A stretch of DNA of 60,215 nt from Bacteroidaceae bacterium (GCA_024693505.1 JAILKU010000101.1:1-60215), one strand, 5' to 3'; shown: positions 40,885-50,120, counted from the first letter of the stretch. Numbers and translations are program-made. Notes: generated by a model not told the origin, from the letters alone.

Positions 40885-42036
40885 TTATTGCAATGCATGT
40901 TTCAGTTTCTCCAGGAAAAGCTGAGCCTCGTCCATCGACAGGCAGAGCGGTGGCAGTAGCCTGAGCGTGTTTGTCCCGGCGCAGCCAGTGAAGCAGTGCT
41001 CTTCGAAGAGCAGGCGGCTCCTTATCTCCTTGTAAGGCTCGTTCAGTTCGATGCCAATCATCAGCCCTTCGCCGCGCACGTCAGTTATCTTTCCGCCTTG
41101 TAGCTTTTTCAGTTCCTGCAGCAGAAAGTTGCCTACCAGACGTGCATTCTCCACAAGTCCTTCCTGTTCCATCACATCCAGGACAGCCAATGCGGCCGTG
41201 CAGGCCAGGTGGTTACCGCCGAATGTGGTGCCTAGTTGGCCATAGACGGCCTGGAACTGCGGCCCGATGAGCAGGGCACCCATTGGGAATCCGTTGCCGA
41301 TACCTTTAGCTAAGGTAATCAGGTCGGGCGCCATCTTTGCCTTCTCTTCTTCGGGGAAGAGGTATTGGTGGGCAAAGAACTTACCGGAGCGTCCGTAGCC
41401 GCACTGGATCTCGTCGCAAATCAGGATGGTTCCCGTCTCGGTACATAATTGGCGCAAGGCCTGGTAGAATTCGGGTTTTACCAGCCGGATGCCGCCCACG
41501 CCCTGGATACATTCCAGGATGCAGGCGCAGACGTCGCCCTTCTCCAACTCGCTTCGCCAGGCAGCTATATCGTTCAGCGGCAGGTAGGTTACGTGCCCGT
41601 TGCTGTTTATCGGAGCAATGATTTTGGGGTTCGCCGTTGCTTCTACTGCCAGGCTGGTGCGTCCGTGGAAAGCTTTCTCCAGCGAGAGGATGCGGGTTCG
41701 TCTGTTGTAGAAAGAGGCCAGCTTCAGGGCGTTCTCGTTAGCCTCGGCACCGCTGTTGATGAGGAACAGGCGGTAGTCTTCGTAGCCGCAGGCACGGCCC
41801 AGCCGGTGTGCCAGTTCGGCCTGTAGCTTGTTCACTACCGAGTTGGAGTAGAAGCCTAAGCGCTGCAGCTGCGCCGTCATTCGTTCTATGTAGTGCGGAT
41901 GGCAGTGGCCTATGCTGATGACGGCATGTCCGCCGTAGAGGTCCAGATATTCCTGTCCCTCTTCGTCCCATACCTTGCAACCCTGTCCGCGAACGATATT
42001 GATGGGGAAAAGGGGATAAACGTCAAATAGTTCCAT
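40885..42036 (-). CDS. argD: Acylornithine aminotransferase
   Basis: The 383-residue class III PLP aminotransferase converts N-acyl-glutamate semialdehyde to N-acylornithine. Key places: DLYGGHAVISIGHCHP, INSGAEANENALKLA, AFHGRTSLAVEATA, ILICDEIQCGYGRSGKFFAHQ (PLP Asp) and the Schiff-base Lys in LITLAKGIGNGFPMGALL. Since the transcarbamylase is the succinyl type, the real substrate is probably N-succinylornithine. It follows argC by 107 nt, a gap filled by a 16-nt tandem repeat. Confidence 0.93.
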   Translation of the reverse strand: MELFDVYPLFPINIVRGQGCKVWDEEGQEYLDLYGGHAVISIGHCHPHYIERMTAQLQRLGFYSNSVVNKLQAELAHRLGRACGYEDYRLFLINSGAEANENALKLASFYNRRTRILSLEKAFHGRTSLAVEATANPKIIAPINSNGHVTYLPLNDIAAWRSELEKGDVCACILECIQGVGGIRLVKPEFYQALRQLCTETGTILICDEIQCGYGRSGKFFAHQYLFPEEEKAKMAPDLITLAKGIGNGFPMGALLIGPQFQAVYGQLGTTFGGNHLACTAALAVLDVMEQEGLVENARLVGNFLLQELKKLQGGKITDVRGEGLMIGIELNEPYKEIRSRLLFEEHCFTGCAGTNTLRLLPPLCLSMDEAQLFLEKLKHALQ

Positions 42037-42068
42037 TTCGTTGTCTTATTATTTATTGTCGTTATAAC

Positions 42069-42142
42069 GTTATTTCGTGATGTCGTTATTTCGAGATGCC
42101 GTTATTCCGAGATGTCGTTATTCCGAGATGTCGTTATTCTGC
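42069..42142. repeat. 16-nt tandem repeat between argC and argD
   Basis: Units GTTATTCCGAGATGTC start at 42069, 42085, 42101 and 42117, with a partial copy at 42133. The last two full units are identical and the first two differ at one or two positions. Confidence 0.95.
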
Positions 42143-42143
42143 T

Positions 42144-43115
42144 TTAGAAGGCTGAGGCTTTAAGCCGCAGGCCGGCTGTCTCTTCCAGACCGAACATCAG
42201 GTTCATGTTCTGTACGGCCTGTCCCACAGCTCCCTTCAGCAGGTTGTCGATGCAGGAAATCATCAAGAGCTGGTCCTTGAACTTCTCCACGTAAATCACG
42301 GCCTTATTTGTGTTCACCACCTGCTTCATATCGGGGCTCTTGGTGACGAAATGCGTGAAGGCGGCGTCCTTGTAGTAGTCAGCATAGATCTGCTGAACCT
42401 CCTCCAGGGGCATGTCGCATGTGGCGTAGGCCGTCACGAAGATGCCCCTTGTAAAGCAGCCGCGCTGGGGAATGAAGAGTACGCGGCCCCCGTAGCCAGG
42501 CCTCAGTTCCTGTACTGTCTGGTTTATCTCCAGCAGATGCTGGTGCGTGAAGGTCTTATAGACCGAGATGTTATCGTTACGCCACGAGAAGTGGGTGGTA
42601 GCTCCGGGCTTCTGCCCGGCTCCTGTACTGCCGGTTATGCCGTTTACATGAATGTCTCCGCTAATAATTCCAGTTTTGAGGGCAGGCAGCATAGCCAGTT
42701 GGATGCAGGTGGCAAAGCAGCCTGGATTGGCAAGGTGCCGAGCCTTGCATATCTGTTCCCGGTGTGTCTCGGGCAGACCGTACACGAAGTCATGCTCGCC
42801 GCTGATACGGAAATCCTGGGCCAGGTCGATAATCTTCACCTGTTCCGGAATCTGATGTTCGCGCAGGAATGCCTCGCTCTTGCCGTGCCCGAAGCAGAGG
42901 AATACCACATCCACCTGGTCAAATGGCATTTCCGAAGTAAACACCAGCCCGGTCTCGCCTACGAGTCCCTCGTGCACTTCATACACTTTATTCCCGGCAT
43001 TACTCTCGCTGTTGGCAAAGACTATCTCTGCCTGCGGATGGTTCAGCAGGAGGCGGATCAGTTCACCTCCTGTATAGCCAGCGGCTCCCAGAATACCTAC
43101 CCTAACGTTTTTCAT
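42144..43115 (-). CDS. argC: N-acyl-gamma-glutamyl-phosphate reductase
   Basis: The chosen ATG (43115) gives 323 residues beginning MKNVRVGILGAAGYTGGELIRLL, the usual NADPH-binding start, and overlaps the end of argG by 14 nt. The active-site Cys is in HLANPGCFATCIQLAM, and the His region GATTHFSWRND follows. It reduces N-acyl-glutamyl phosphate in arginine synthesis. An upstream in-frame ATG (43139) would add eight residues not typical for the family. Confidence 0.94.
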   Translation of the reverse strand: MKNVRVGILGAAGYTGGELIRLLLNHPQAEIVFANSESNAGNKVYEVHEGLVGETGLVFTSEMPFDQVDVVFLCFGHGKSEAFLREHQIPEQVKIIDLAQDFRISGEHDFVYGLPETHREQICKARHLANPGCFATCIQLAMLPALKTGIISGDIHVNGITGSTGAGQKPGATTHFSWRNDNISVYKTFTHQHLLEINQTVQELRPGYGGRVLFIPQRGCFTRGIFVTAYATCDMPLEEVQQIYADYYKDAAFTHFVTKSPDMKQVVNTNKAVIYVEKFKDQLLMISCIDNLLKGAVGQAVQNMNLMFGLEETAGLRLKASAF

Positions 43116-44310
43116 CGGGGTGAGCCAGGTAATATGCACGGAGTGCGGTTGAGGTAACCTTGATGAAGCCCTTGGCGTCTTCGCTTGTCCAGGCCTTAGC
43201 CGTCTCGCCGTACTCGCCCAGCTTGTTCTTCACCAGGTCGTTGGGGCTGTCCACTCCCATCGTCTGGAAAGTGTAGGGGCGGAGCAGGAGCGAAACTTCG
43301 CCTGTCACGTTGCGCTGACTGCTCTGGAGCATAGCCTCAATATCGGGCATCACAGGCTCCAGGTACTGGCTCTCGTGCAGGAACATACCGTACCAGTTTG
43401 CGACCTGGTCCTTCCAATATTGCTGCCATTTGCTCAGCGTATATTTCTCCAGGAATCGGTGTGCACCGATGATGAGCATCGGGGCTGCGGCCTCGAAGCC
43501 TACGCGGCCCTTGATGCCGATAATCGTGTCGCCCACATGGCAGTCTCGGCCGATGGCGTACTGAGCGCCTATCTCCTCCACGGCCTGGATGGCCTTTATC
43601 TTGTTATCGTAGCGCTTGCCGTTTACGCTTGTCAGCTCGCCCTTCTCGAAGCCCAGCTTCAGTTCTTCGCTCTCCTCCTTCGTGGGGTGTTTCAGGTAGG
43701 CGCTCTCGGGCAGGCCCTGACGGCTGTCCAGTATCTCGCCGCCGCAGATGCTGGTGCCCCAGATGCCTACGTTGTACGAGTACTTCAGCTTGGCGAAGTC
43801 GGCCTTGAAGCCGTGCTGGTTCAGGTAGTCTATCTCCTCCTGGCGGGAGAGGTTCCCGTCGCGCGTCAGGGTGATGATCTCAACGCCGGGTGCCATCACC
43901 AGGAAGGTCATGTCAAATCTTATCTGGTCGTTGCCTGCTCCCGTTGAGCCGTGGGCAATAGCCTGCGCCCCTATCTCCTTGGCGTATCGTGCGATGGCGA
44001 TAGCCTGGAAGATGCGCTCGCTGGAGACGCTGATGGGGTAGCAATTGTTCCTGAGCACATTGCCGAAGACCATGTACTTCAGGGATTTATCGTAGTACTC
44101 CTGGGTAACATCCAGGGTTACGTACTTTACGGCGCCCAGCTTGTAGGCGTTCTCCTCGTTCGTCTTTAGCTGCTCGGCGCTGAATCCGCCTGTATTGGCA
44201 CAGGCTGCATACGCCTCGTACCCCATTTCCTTTGCCAGATACATTACTGTGTAACTGGTATCCAAACCGCCACTGAAGGCGACTACAACTTTGCGTTTCA
44301 TAATTGTCAA
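43102..44310 (-). CDS. argG: Argininosuccinate synthase
   Basis: The 402-residue enzyme joins citrulline and aspartate using ATP. The PP-loop AFSGGLDTSYTVMYL is at residues 11-25, followed by IAHGSTGAGNDQIRFDM and WGTSICGGEIL. The C-terminal part is the multimerisation tail. It overlaps argC, starts 14 nt after the GNAT gene, and may begin at the second ATG (44301, MKRKVVVAFSGG). Confidence 0.95.
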   Translation of the reverse strand: MTIMKRKVVVAFSGGLDTSYTVMYLAKEMGYEAYAACANTGGFSAEQLKTNEENAYKLGAVKYVTLDVTQEYYDKSLKYMVFGNVLRNNCYPISVSSERIFQAIAIARYAKEIGAQAIAHGSTGAGNDQIRFDMTFLVMAPGVEIITLTRDGNLSRQEEIDYLNQHGFKADFAKLKYSYNVGIWGTSICGGEILDSRQGLPESAYLKHPTKEESEELKLGFEKGELTSVNGKRYDNKIKAIQAVEEIGAQYAIGRDCHVGDTIIGIKGRVGFEAAAPMLIIGAHRFLEKYTLSKWQQYWKDQVANWYGMFLHESQYLEPVMPDIEAMLQSSQRNVTGEVSLLLRPYTFQTMGVDSPNDLVKNKLGEYGETAKAWTSEDAKGFIKVTSTALRAYYLAHPDEKR

Positions 44311-44324
44311 ATATCAATCGTTAT

Positions 44325-44957
44325 TTATTCATTATCCTTCTCGGGGGTGGGCTTGCCCTCTATCTTCTTGATTCTCTCTATTACCTCCTGGGGAATCTTT
44401 ACGGGCAGATGCTCTTCGGGGTCGAAAAGCATGGCTGTGCAGATGCAGAACTTGCGGTTGCGCTCCTTCAGTACGGGATAGTTCACGCAGCCCTCGCAGC
44501 CGTGCCAGAAAGCCTCATCGTCCGTCAGGTCGTCGAAGGTGACGGGCTGGTAACCCAGCGCGGTGTTCATCTTCATCACTGCCTTGCCGCTCGTCAGCGA
44601 GAAGATCTTGGCGTGTGGCCAGCGTGTGCGGGCCAGACTGAACGTCAAATCCTTGATGCGCTTCGCTATGCCCAGATGGCGGAAGTCGGGATGTACGATG
44701 AGTCCGCTGGTCGTCACGTACTGCTTGTTGCCCCACGTCTCTATGTAGCTGAAGCCTGCGAAACGGTCGCCCGAAAGGGCAATGACGGCCTTAGCCTCCT
44801 TCATCTTTGTGGCCAGATACTCGTGGGTACGCTTTGCGATGCCCGTTCCCCTGTCCTTTGCTGCATCCGCAATGGTCTTCAGGATGGTGTCCACATACTT
44901 TTCGTGGCTCTCGTCGGCCACCAAAACCTTTACTTCTTCTTCTTCTTCCATTATCAA
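44325..44957 (-). CDS. GNAT acyltransferase, candidate N-succinylglutamate synthase
   Basis: The 210-residue GNAT protein has the acyl-CoA site GLIVHPDFRHLGIAKRI (R93 to A98) and a C-terminal Cys cluster, WHGCEGC...CICT (C154, C157, C171, C173), that could bind metal. It lies between argR and argG. No other acylglutamate synthase is present in the cluster, so it is the best candidate for the first step of arginine synthesis. From memory, the homologous gene beside argG in Bacteroides thetaiotaomicron was proposed to be N-succinylglutamate synthase from mutant fitness data. The second ATG (44951) is an alternative start. Confidence 0.8.
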   Translation of the reverse strand: MIMEEEEEVKVLVADESHEKYVDTILKTIADAAKDRGTGIAKRTHEYLATKMKEAKAVIALSGDRFAGFSYIETWGNKQYVTTSGLIVHPDFRHLGIAKRIKDLTFSLARTRWPHAKIFSLTSGKAVMKMNTALGYQPVTFDDLTDDEAFWHGCEGCVNYPVLKERNRKFCICTAMLFDPEEHLPVKIPQEVIERIKKIEGKPTPEKDNE

Positions 44958-44973
44958 TTATAAGATTTCGATT

Positions 44974-45447
44974 TCAATTGCTTTTCAGTCCCGGCACGGT
45001 ATCCTTGATGAGGCTCCTCGCCTCGGCCGCATCGGCTCCAGGTGCCAGCACTACCAGGATGGTGTCGTCGCCGGCGATGGTGCCCAGCAGCAGGGGGCTG
45101 CGCAGGGCGTCCAGGTCGTATGCCACCATGCTGGCGTGGCCCGGCGGGGTATGGATGACCATCAGGCTGCCGTTCTCGCCCAGCGACCATCGCGACTTCT
45201 TGATCTCCTCGTGCGTGGGCACGGGCTGGAACTGTCCTTCGCGCGGCATGGCATACACATTGCGTCCGCCGCGGGAGCGCACCTTGCTGATGCGCAGCTG
45301 CTTCAGGTCGCGGCTCAACGTGGTCTGCGTGCAGGGGAAGCCTGCCTTATCCATCTCCACCAGCAGTTCCTCCTGGCTCTCAATGGCCTGTGAGCTCACT
45401 ATCATCCGAATCACCTGCAGCCGCGTCTTCTTGTCTTGCCTTTGCAT
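44974..45447 (-). CDS. argR: Arginine repressor
   Basis: The 157-residue protein has the ArgR winged helix (about 1-70, with CTQTTLSRDLKQLRISKV) and the C-terminal arginine-binding trimerisation domain (TIAGDDTILVVLAPGADA). It should repress the arginine genes downstream, which start 16 nt after it, and probably itself. TGCATATT-rich palindromes lie in its promoter region. Confidence 0.93.
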   Translation of the reverse strand: MQRQDKKTRLQVIRMIVSSQAIESQEELLVEMDKAGFPCTQTTLSRDLKQLRISKVRSRGGRNVYAMPREGQFQPVPTHEEIKKSRWSLGENGSLMVIHTPPGHASMVAYDLDALRSPLLLGTIAGDDTILVVLAPGADAAEARSLIKDTVPGLKSN

Positions 45448-45479
45448 ACGAAATTGTCGTTCTCAATTACTTCCGGCTG

Positions 45480-45558
45480 CAAAGATACAACCTTTTTGCA
45501 TATTACAGGCCATAAAAGCATAAAAATATGCATATTCGCCCCGTAATTTCTGCATATT
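45480..45558 (-). promoter_or_regulatory. argR promoter with candidate ARG boxes
   Basis: The -7 box TATCTTTG lies at 45480-45487 on the minus strand; a -33 TTTG is not evident. The octamer TGCATATT occurs at 45497-45504, 45529-45536 and 45551-45558. GCATA-AAAA-TATGC (45518-45531) forms an inverted repeat of ARG-box size. Position over and upstream of the promoter fits autoregulation by ArgR, but the binding sequence is inferred. Confidence 0.5.
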
Positions 45559-45638
45559 ATCCTTTTTATTGTCTATTTATGCAGAACAAAGAAGATAAAA
45601 AAGACGTATTGCAGCATTTAATAACGACGTGCCGCGAT

Positions 45639-45726
45639 GAGCAACACGACGCGTCCTTATGAGCAACACGACACGTCCTTATGTGCAACACGACGCGTCC
45701 TTATTGGCAAAAGGACGCGTGCTTAT
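45639..45726. repeat. 22-nt tandem repeat, four units
   Basis: Units of exactly 22 nt start at 45639, 45661, 45683 and 45705, sharing GCAACACGACGCGTCCTTAT with small changes; the last unit is the most diverged. The array ends 5 nt before the stop of the TolC-type gene. It is not related in sequence to the 22-nt array at 16702. Confidence 0.95.
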
Positions 45727-45731
45727 CTATA

Positions 45732-47045
45732 TCATTTTGTTTTCCTTTGGTACTCCGCCAGACGGCTTTGGTAATCTGCGCAGGCCGAGAGCAGGCTGTT
45801 GTGGCTCTGCGTATAGAGGGTTACGGCATCGAGGAGGTCAGTCATGGGCAAGGTACCTGCATCGTACTGGTCGCGGCTGAGGCGCAGGTTCTCGTCGGCC
45901 TGTGCTACGCTGTGTCGGGCTATCTCGATCTGCGAATAGGCTTCCTGCAGGTTATTCCACGTCGAGAGAATGTCTATCTGCAGCTTCTCTTGTGCGTCCT
46001 GCAGGTTTATGCGGTCCTGCTCGAGTTTGAAGCGGGCCTTTCTGATGGCATGTGAGCCGCCCCACCAATCGCTGATGGGCACGGATACGGTAGCCAGGCC
46101 AACGAGGTTGCCCTGGTTCTTCTCCATTACATTATAATACATACCGCTGGCACCGACGGCCACACTGGGCAGGTTCTTGCCGCGTTCCATGCGCACCTGC
46201 AAGCTGCTGGCCGCCACAGAACGGTCGAGCAGCTGCACCTCTTCGCGACTGGAAAGTGCCTGGTCGGCAGGAGTGAAGACGGACTCGGGCGACTGAGGCT
46301 CCAGGATATTCTCGGACACGATGTCGAACGTGGCGAGGTCGGCTCCGCACAGTTGTGCCAAAAGCATACGCACCAGTTCGATGCCGTTGAGCAGCGTCAA
46401 CCGCTGACTTGCCACCTCCTGCTGCTTCAGCTCGACACGCAGCAGGTCGTTGCGGTTGATGACTCCGGCCTGTACGTAGTTCCCGGTCAGTTCATGCACC
46501 TCGCGAAGCTGTTCGTCCACGGCATCGAGAGTGGTGATATTGCCTCGCAGCGAAACGAGTTTCCAGTAATACTGCTGTACGTTCTGGCGCACATCCTTCT
46601 CGGTCATCTCCAACTGCAGGCGTCGCACCTCCTGCTGAACGGCTGCCAGACGGTTGCCTGTGACAATCTGCCCGCCCGAGTAAAGTGGCTGCAGGGCGGT
46701 GAGGGTGGCTACAACACCCTTCTTGATCATCGACATAGGAAAGGCTCCCATGCCCATGCCTGGCATCATAGCCTCCAGTGCGGGCATCTCCATCTCGCCC
46801 CGCATAAGGTCCTTGGCACCCACAAAGCCTGCGCCCATCGCACTGACCTGCGGAAAATAGTTGGTAAAGGCCCAGGCCTTGTCTTCATCGGCCATCTGTA
46901 TGTCTAACCGCGCATTGCGGAGGTCGGCATTATTCTGCACTGCCATCTCGAGGCAGGCGGGAAGGGAGAGAGCCTGACGCTGCACAGCATCCTGCGCTAT
47001 GGCAGGTGTGCAAATGATCCATGCTATAATTAGAGTCTTTTTCAT
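45732..47045 (-). CDS. TolC-family outer membrane efflux protein
   Basis: From the ATG at 47045, which overlaps the RND stop as ATGA, the protein has 437 residues with a signal peptide (MKKTLIIAWIICTPAIA). The two OEP repeats of long helices and beta-strands are visible (SLPACLEMAVQNNADLRNARLDIQ, then ALSSREEVQLLDRSVAASS). It forms the outer-membrane channel of the tripartite pump encoded by this operon. The Met-rich segment near 75-100 is unusual and may be a loop. Confidence 0.9.
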   Translation of the reverse strand: MKKTLIIAWIICTPAIAQDAVQRQALSLPACLEMAVQNNADLRNARLDIQMADEDKAWAFTNYFPQVSAMGAGFVGAKDLMRGEMEMPALEAMMPGMGMGAFPMSMIKKGVVATLTALQPLYSGGQIVTGNRLAAVQQEVRRLQLEMTEKDVRQNVQQYYWKLVSLRGNITTLDAVDEQLREVHELTGNYVQAGVINRNDLLRVELKQQEVASQRLTLLNGIELVRMLLAQLCGADLATFDIVSENILEPQSPESVFTPADQALSSREEVQLLDRSVAASSLQVRMERGKNLPSVAVGASGMYYNVMEKNQGNLVGLATVSVPISDWWGGSHAIRKARFKLEQDRINLQDAQEKLQIDILSTWNNLQEAYSQIEIARHSVAQADENLRLSRDQYDAGTLPMTDLLDAVTLYTQSHNSLLSACADYQSRLAEYQRKTK

Positions 47046-50000
47046 TTCTTTTCCATTAGTTTCCAATATACAACGGGCAGGACGCTGACAACCAGGATGA
47101 GAGTGCCTATGCCACCGGCGAAGATGGTGATACCCACAGGCATCCAGAACGAGCTGCCTGCGATAATCATGGGAATCACGCCAACAGCCGTGGTGGCGGT
47201 GGTCAGGAAAATAGGCACCATGCGTCGTCGCCCTGCATCGTAGGCTGCATCGCGTGCCGAAAGTCCCTCGGCCATGCGCTGGTCGGCGTGCTCGAAGATG
47301 AGTATCTCGTTGCGCATAATCATGCCCATCAGGGTGATGAAGCCGAAGAGACTGGTCAGGCCCAACGTCTTGTCGGCAATGGCCAGGCCAATCATGGCGC
47401 CGGGAATGCTAAGGGCAATAGCCGCCATACAAACTATGGTAATCCCAAAACGCTTGAAGTTGAAGAGGATGAAGAAGAAGATAACCACCAGGGCCAGTCC
47501 CAGGCCGGCCATAATGTCGGGCACCATCTCGCCGTTCTTCTCGACCTCGCCGCCCACCTCGGCCCTGACGCCCTGAGGTAACTTCATCTGACGTATTATC
47601 TTTTCTATGCGCGACTGAACGGGAGCGGCCAGCACCTGTCGCTTTCCCTCGGCTGTTACGCTGATGCAGCGTTCGCCGTTGCGATGTACAATCTTGGACT
47701 GTGTCCAAACGGGGCGCGACTGTGCAACCTGGCGCAAGGGCACGCTCTGACCAGACATCGTGGTAAGGTATGTATTGTCCACATCGCTGAACGTCAACTG
47801 CTCGCTCTGTGCATCCTTAATGACAAGAGGCACTTCATAGTCGCCCTCCCAGACACTGCCCACCTGGACATTGCCTGTCTGAAGCATCATCTGCAGCTGA
47901 GCCGTTGTGCGGTTGATGCCTAACTGGGCACTGGCTATGGGGTCGAGGGTGATATCCACAATGGGATGAGGCTGGTCGAAGTCGGTATGCACCCACTCCA
48001 GTTCGGGCATACGGCGCAACTCGCTCATCAAGGCTTCGGCAGCCGCGTTGATGCTGTCCAGATCGTTGCCATAGAAACGGTATTCGTAGGTGGGAACCAT
48101 CAGGAAGTCCATCTGCTTGAAGCGGCAGTAGGCTCCCGGCCAATGGTTACTGTAGCGCGGAGCATACTCGTCGAGCATGTCCAGGGTGCTCTGTATATCG
48201 GGCGTATTCACAATGAACTGGGCAAAGTGGCGCCCGCCCACCTGAGGTGCATAGCTCACCTGGAAACGGGGCGAGGAGCAACCGATGAAGGAGGTTACGC
48301 TGAGTACGCGGCTGTCCTGTTCCAGGATATGGCGCAGGCTGTCTGCAATGGCCTCTGTATGAGCCAGTCCCTCGCCCTCGGGCAAATAGATCTCGACGGC
48401 GAACTGGTTGCGGTCGGCATAGGGGAACTGACGCATCTTCAGGGTCGGGAAGATAAGACTGGTAAGTGCCACCAGCACAACGGCCAGAATCATTGTGAGA
48501 TAGGGAAAGCGGAACGTCCAGGCAAGCACGTAGTCATAGATATCCTGCACCCAGTCGGTAATGGACTTAGAGCCCTCGCGTTTCACAGCCACCTTCCGGA
48601 TGATAGCGGCATTGAGCAGGGGAATGACGGCCACGGCCACGGCCAGGGAAACCATCAGATTGATGGTGATGGTGACGGGGAACAGCCCGATGACATCAGC
48701 CGCCTCGCCATGCATGGTGAGCACCAGGGGATAGAAGATGGCACAGATGCAAACCGTGGCCAGCATCATGGGCCAAAAATACTGCTCGACGCTCTTCACT
48801 GCCGCATCGCGCCGCCGCATACCCAGCCTCAGGTACTCCAGGTAACCGTCGATGACGACAATGCTGTTGTCCACAATCATACCCAGTACGACAATGAGAC
48901 AGGCTAGGGTAATCGTGTTGAGGGGAATACCCAAGGCATACATGATGCCAGTAGAGGTGAAGGTACTGAGGGGAATGGTGATGGCCGCCACGATAGCACT
49001 GCGCAGCGGAAAGAGTATCATCATGACCAGCACGATGATGACCATAGAGATGAAGAGGTCGCGCAGGAAATCATGAACGGAAGTGCCCACCACCTGCGGC
49101 AGGTCGGTGATGCGCCTCATCTGTACATCGGATGGCAGATAGTCCTCGGTGAACTGCGCCAGGACGCGATCCACTTGTTCGCCATACGCCACAATATTGT
49201 TGCCGCTATTCATTTCCAGCGAGAGAAGTACGCAACGGTTGCCGTTATTCTCGATATAGCTCTCGCTGGTGTCGTACTCGCGACGCACACTGGCGACATC
49301 CCGCACGCGCACCACTTTGCTGCCGTTGCTGTATATAATCTGGTTGGCCACCTCTTCCTCACTCTGTTCTGTAGGCGCCAGGTGAAGGCTGATGTTCTGC
49401 TGACTGCCAGTCAGGCTTCCGCTCATCGTTGTCAGTCCTTGGCCGGAGAGTGCCTGACTGATGGCCGACTGGCCGATGCCGTATGCAGCCAGTCGCTCAC
49501 GGTTCAGATAGATGGTAATCTGCTCCTTTACCTCGCCATACTGTCGCACATTGCTCACGCTGGGGATACGACGGAGGCGGTCGGCCAGCTCGTCACTGTA
49601 TTGCTGAAGCTCGCGATAGCTGCGATGCTCGCTCTCCACCGTAATCAGCAGGGCGCAGGCGTCGCCGAAGTCATCATTGACCACCACGGCCAGCACACCA
49701 GCGGGCAGAGTGCCCTTGAAATCATTCAAGCCGTGCTTTATCTTGCTCCATACTTCATCCTTCTTGTTGACATCGTCCTGCAACTGTACCATCATCATGC
49801 ACATCCCGTTACTGCTTGTCGTGGTGGTCTTCAGGCGGTTTACCTCCTTGAAGGTGAACATATAGCGCTCTAGTGGACGGACCACTTGGGCTTCAATCTC
49901 TTCGCTGGTGGCTCCAGGCATAACGGCTACCACTACGCCTTGGCGTACAGTGAAGGGAGGAAACTCATCCTTGGGCATCACATAGATGCCATACAGCCCG

Positions 50001-50086
50001 AAGACAAGCAGCAGAAGCGTGATGAGGGCTGTTATTCGATAGTTATTGATGGGCCAGGCAGCCCATCCCTTTGGGGTATAGCTCAT
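47042..50086 (-). CDS. RND-family efflux pump, inner membrane component
   Basis: The 1014-residue protein shows the HAE1/AcrB plan: a first membrane helix (about 15-35), a large periplasmic loop, a cluster of six helices from about 330 including the proton-relay Asp in LGMIVDNSIVVID, a second large loop (about 560-860) and a second helix cluster. MRNEILIFEHADQRM near the C-terminus matches the conserved TM10 region. It exports an unknown compound together with the neighbouring adaptor and TolC proteins. Confidence 0.92.
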   Translation of the reverse strand: MSYTPKGWAAWPINNYRITALITLLLLVFGLYGIYVMPKDEFPPFTVRQGVVVAVMPGATSEEIEAQVVRPLERYMFTFKEVNRLKTTTTSSNGMCMMMVQLQDDVNKKDEVWSKIKHGLNDFKGTLPAGVLAVVVNDDFGDACALLITVESEHRSYRELQQYSDELADRLRRIPSVSNVRQYGEVKEQITIYLNRERLAAYGIGQSAISQALSGQGLTTMSGSLTGSQQNISLHLAPTEQSEEEVANQIIYSNGSKVVRVRDVASVRREYDTSESYIENNGNRCVLLSLEMNSGNNIVAYGEQVDRVLAQFTEDYLPSDVQMRRITDLPQVVGTSVHDFLRDLFISMVIIVLVMMILFPLRSAIVAAITIPLSTFTSTGIMYALGIPLNTITLACLIVVLGMIVDNSIVVIDGYLEYLRLGMRRRDAAVKSVEQYFWPMMLATVCICAIFYPLVLTMHGEAADVIGLFPVTITINLMVSLAVAVAVIPLLNAAIIRKVAVKREGSKSITDWVQDIYDYVLAWTFRFPYLTMILAVVLVALTSLIFPTLKMRQFPYADRNQFAVEIYLPEGEGLAHTEAIADSLRHILEQDSRVLSVTSFIGCSSPRFQVSYAPQVGGRHFAQFIVNTPDIQSTLDMLDEYAPRYSNHWPGAYCRFKQMDFLMVPTYEYRFYGNDLDSINAAAEALMSELRRMPELEWVHTDFDQPHPIVDITLDPIASAQLGINRTTAQLQMMLQTGNVQVGSVWEGDYEVPLVIKDAQSEQLTFSDVDNTYLTTMSGQSVPLRQVAQSRPVWTQSKIVHRNGERCISVTAEGKRQVLAAPVQSRIEKIIRQMKLPQGVRAEVGGEVEKNGEMVPDIMAGLGLALVVIFFFILFNFKRFGITIVCMAAIALSIPGAMIGLAIADKTLGLTSLFGFITLMGMIMRNEILIFEHADQRMAEGLSARDAAYDAGRRRMVPIFLTTATTAVGVIPMIIAGSSFWMPVGITIFAGGIGTLILVVSVLPVVYWKLMEKK

Positions 50087-50092
50087 AATTGG

Positions 50093-50120
50093 AGGTTCAA
50101 AAGTTTCAAAGGTTCAAAGC
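50093..50120. repeat. GGTTCAAA repeat between adaptor and RND genes
   Basis: Three imperfect GGTTCAAA units fill much of the 42-nt gap between the two genes. Confidence 0.75.
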
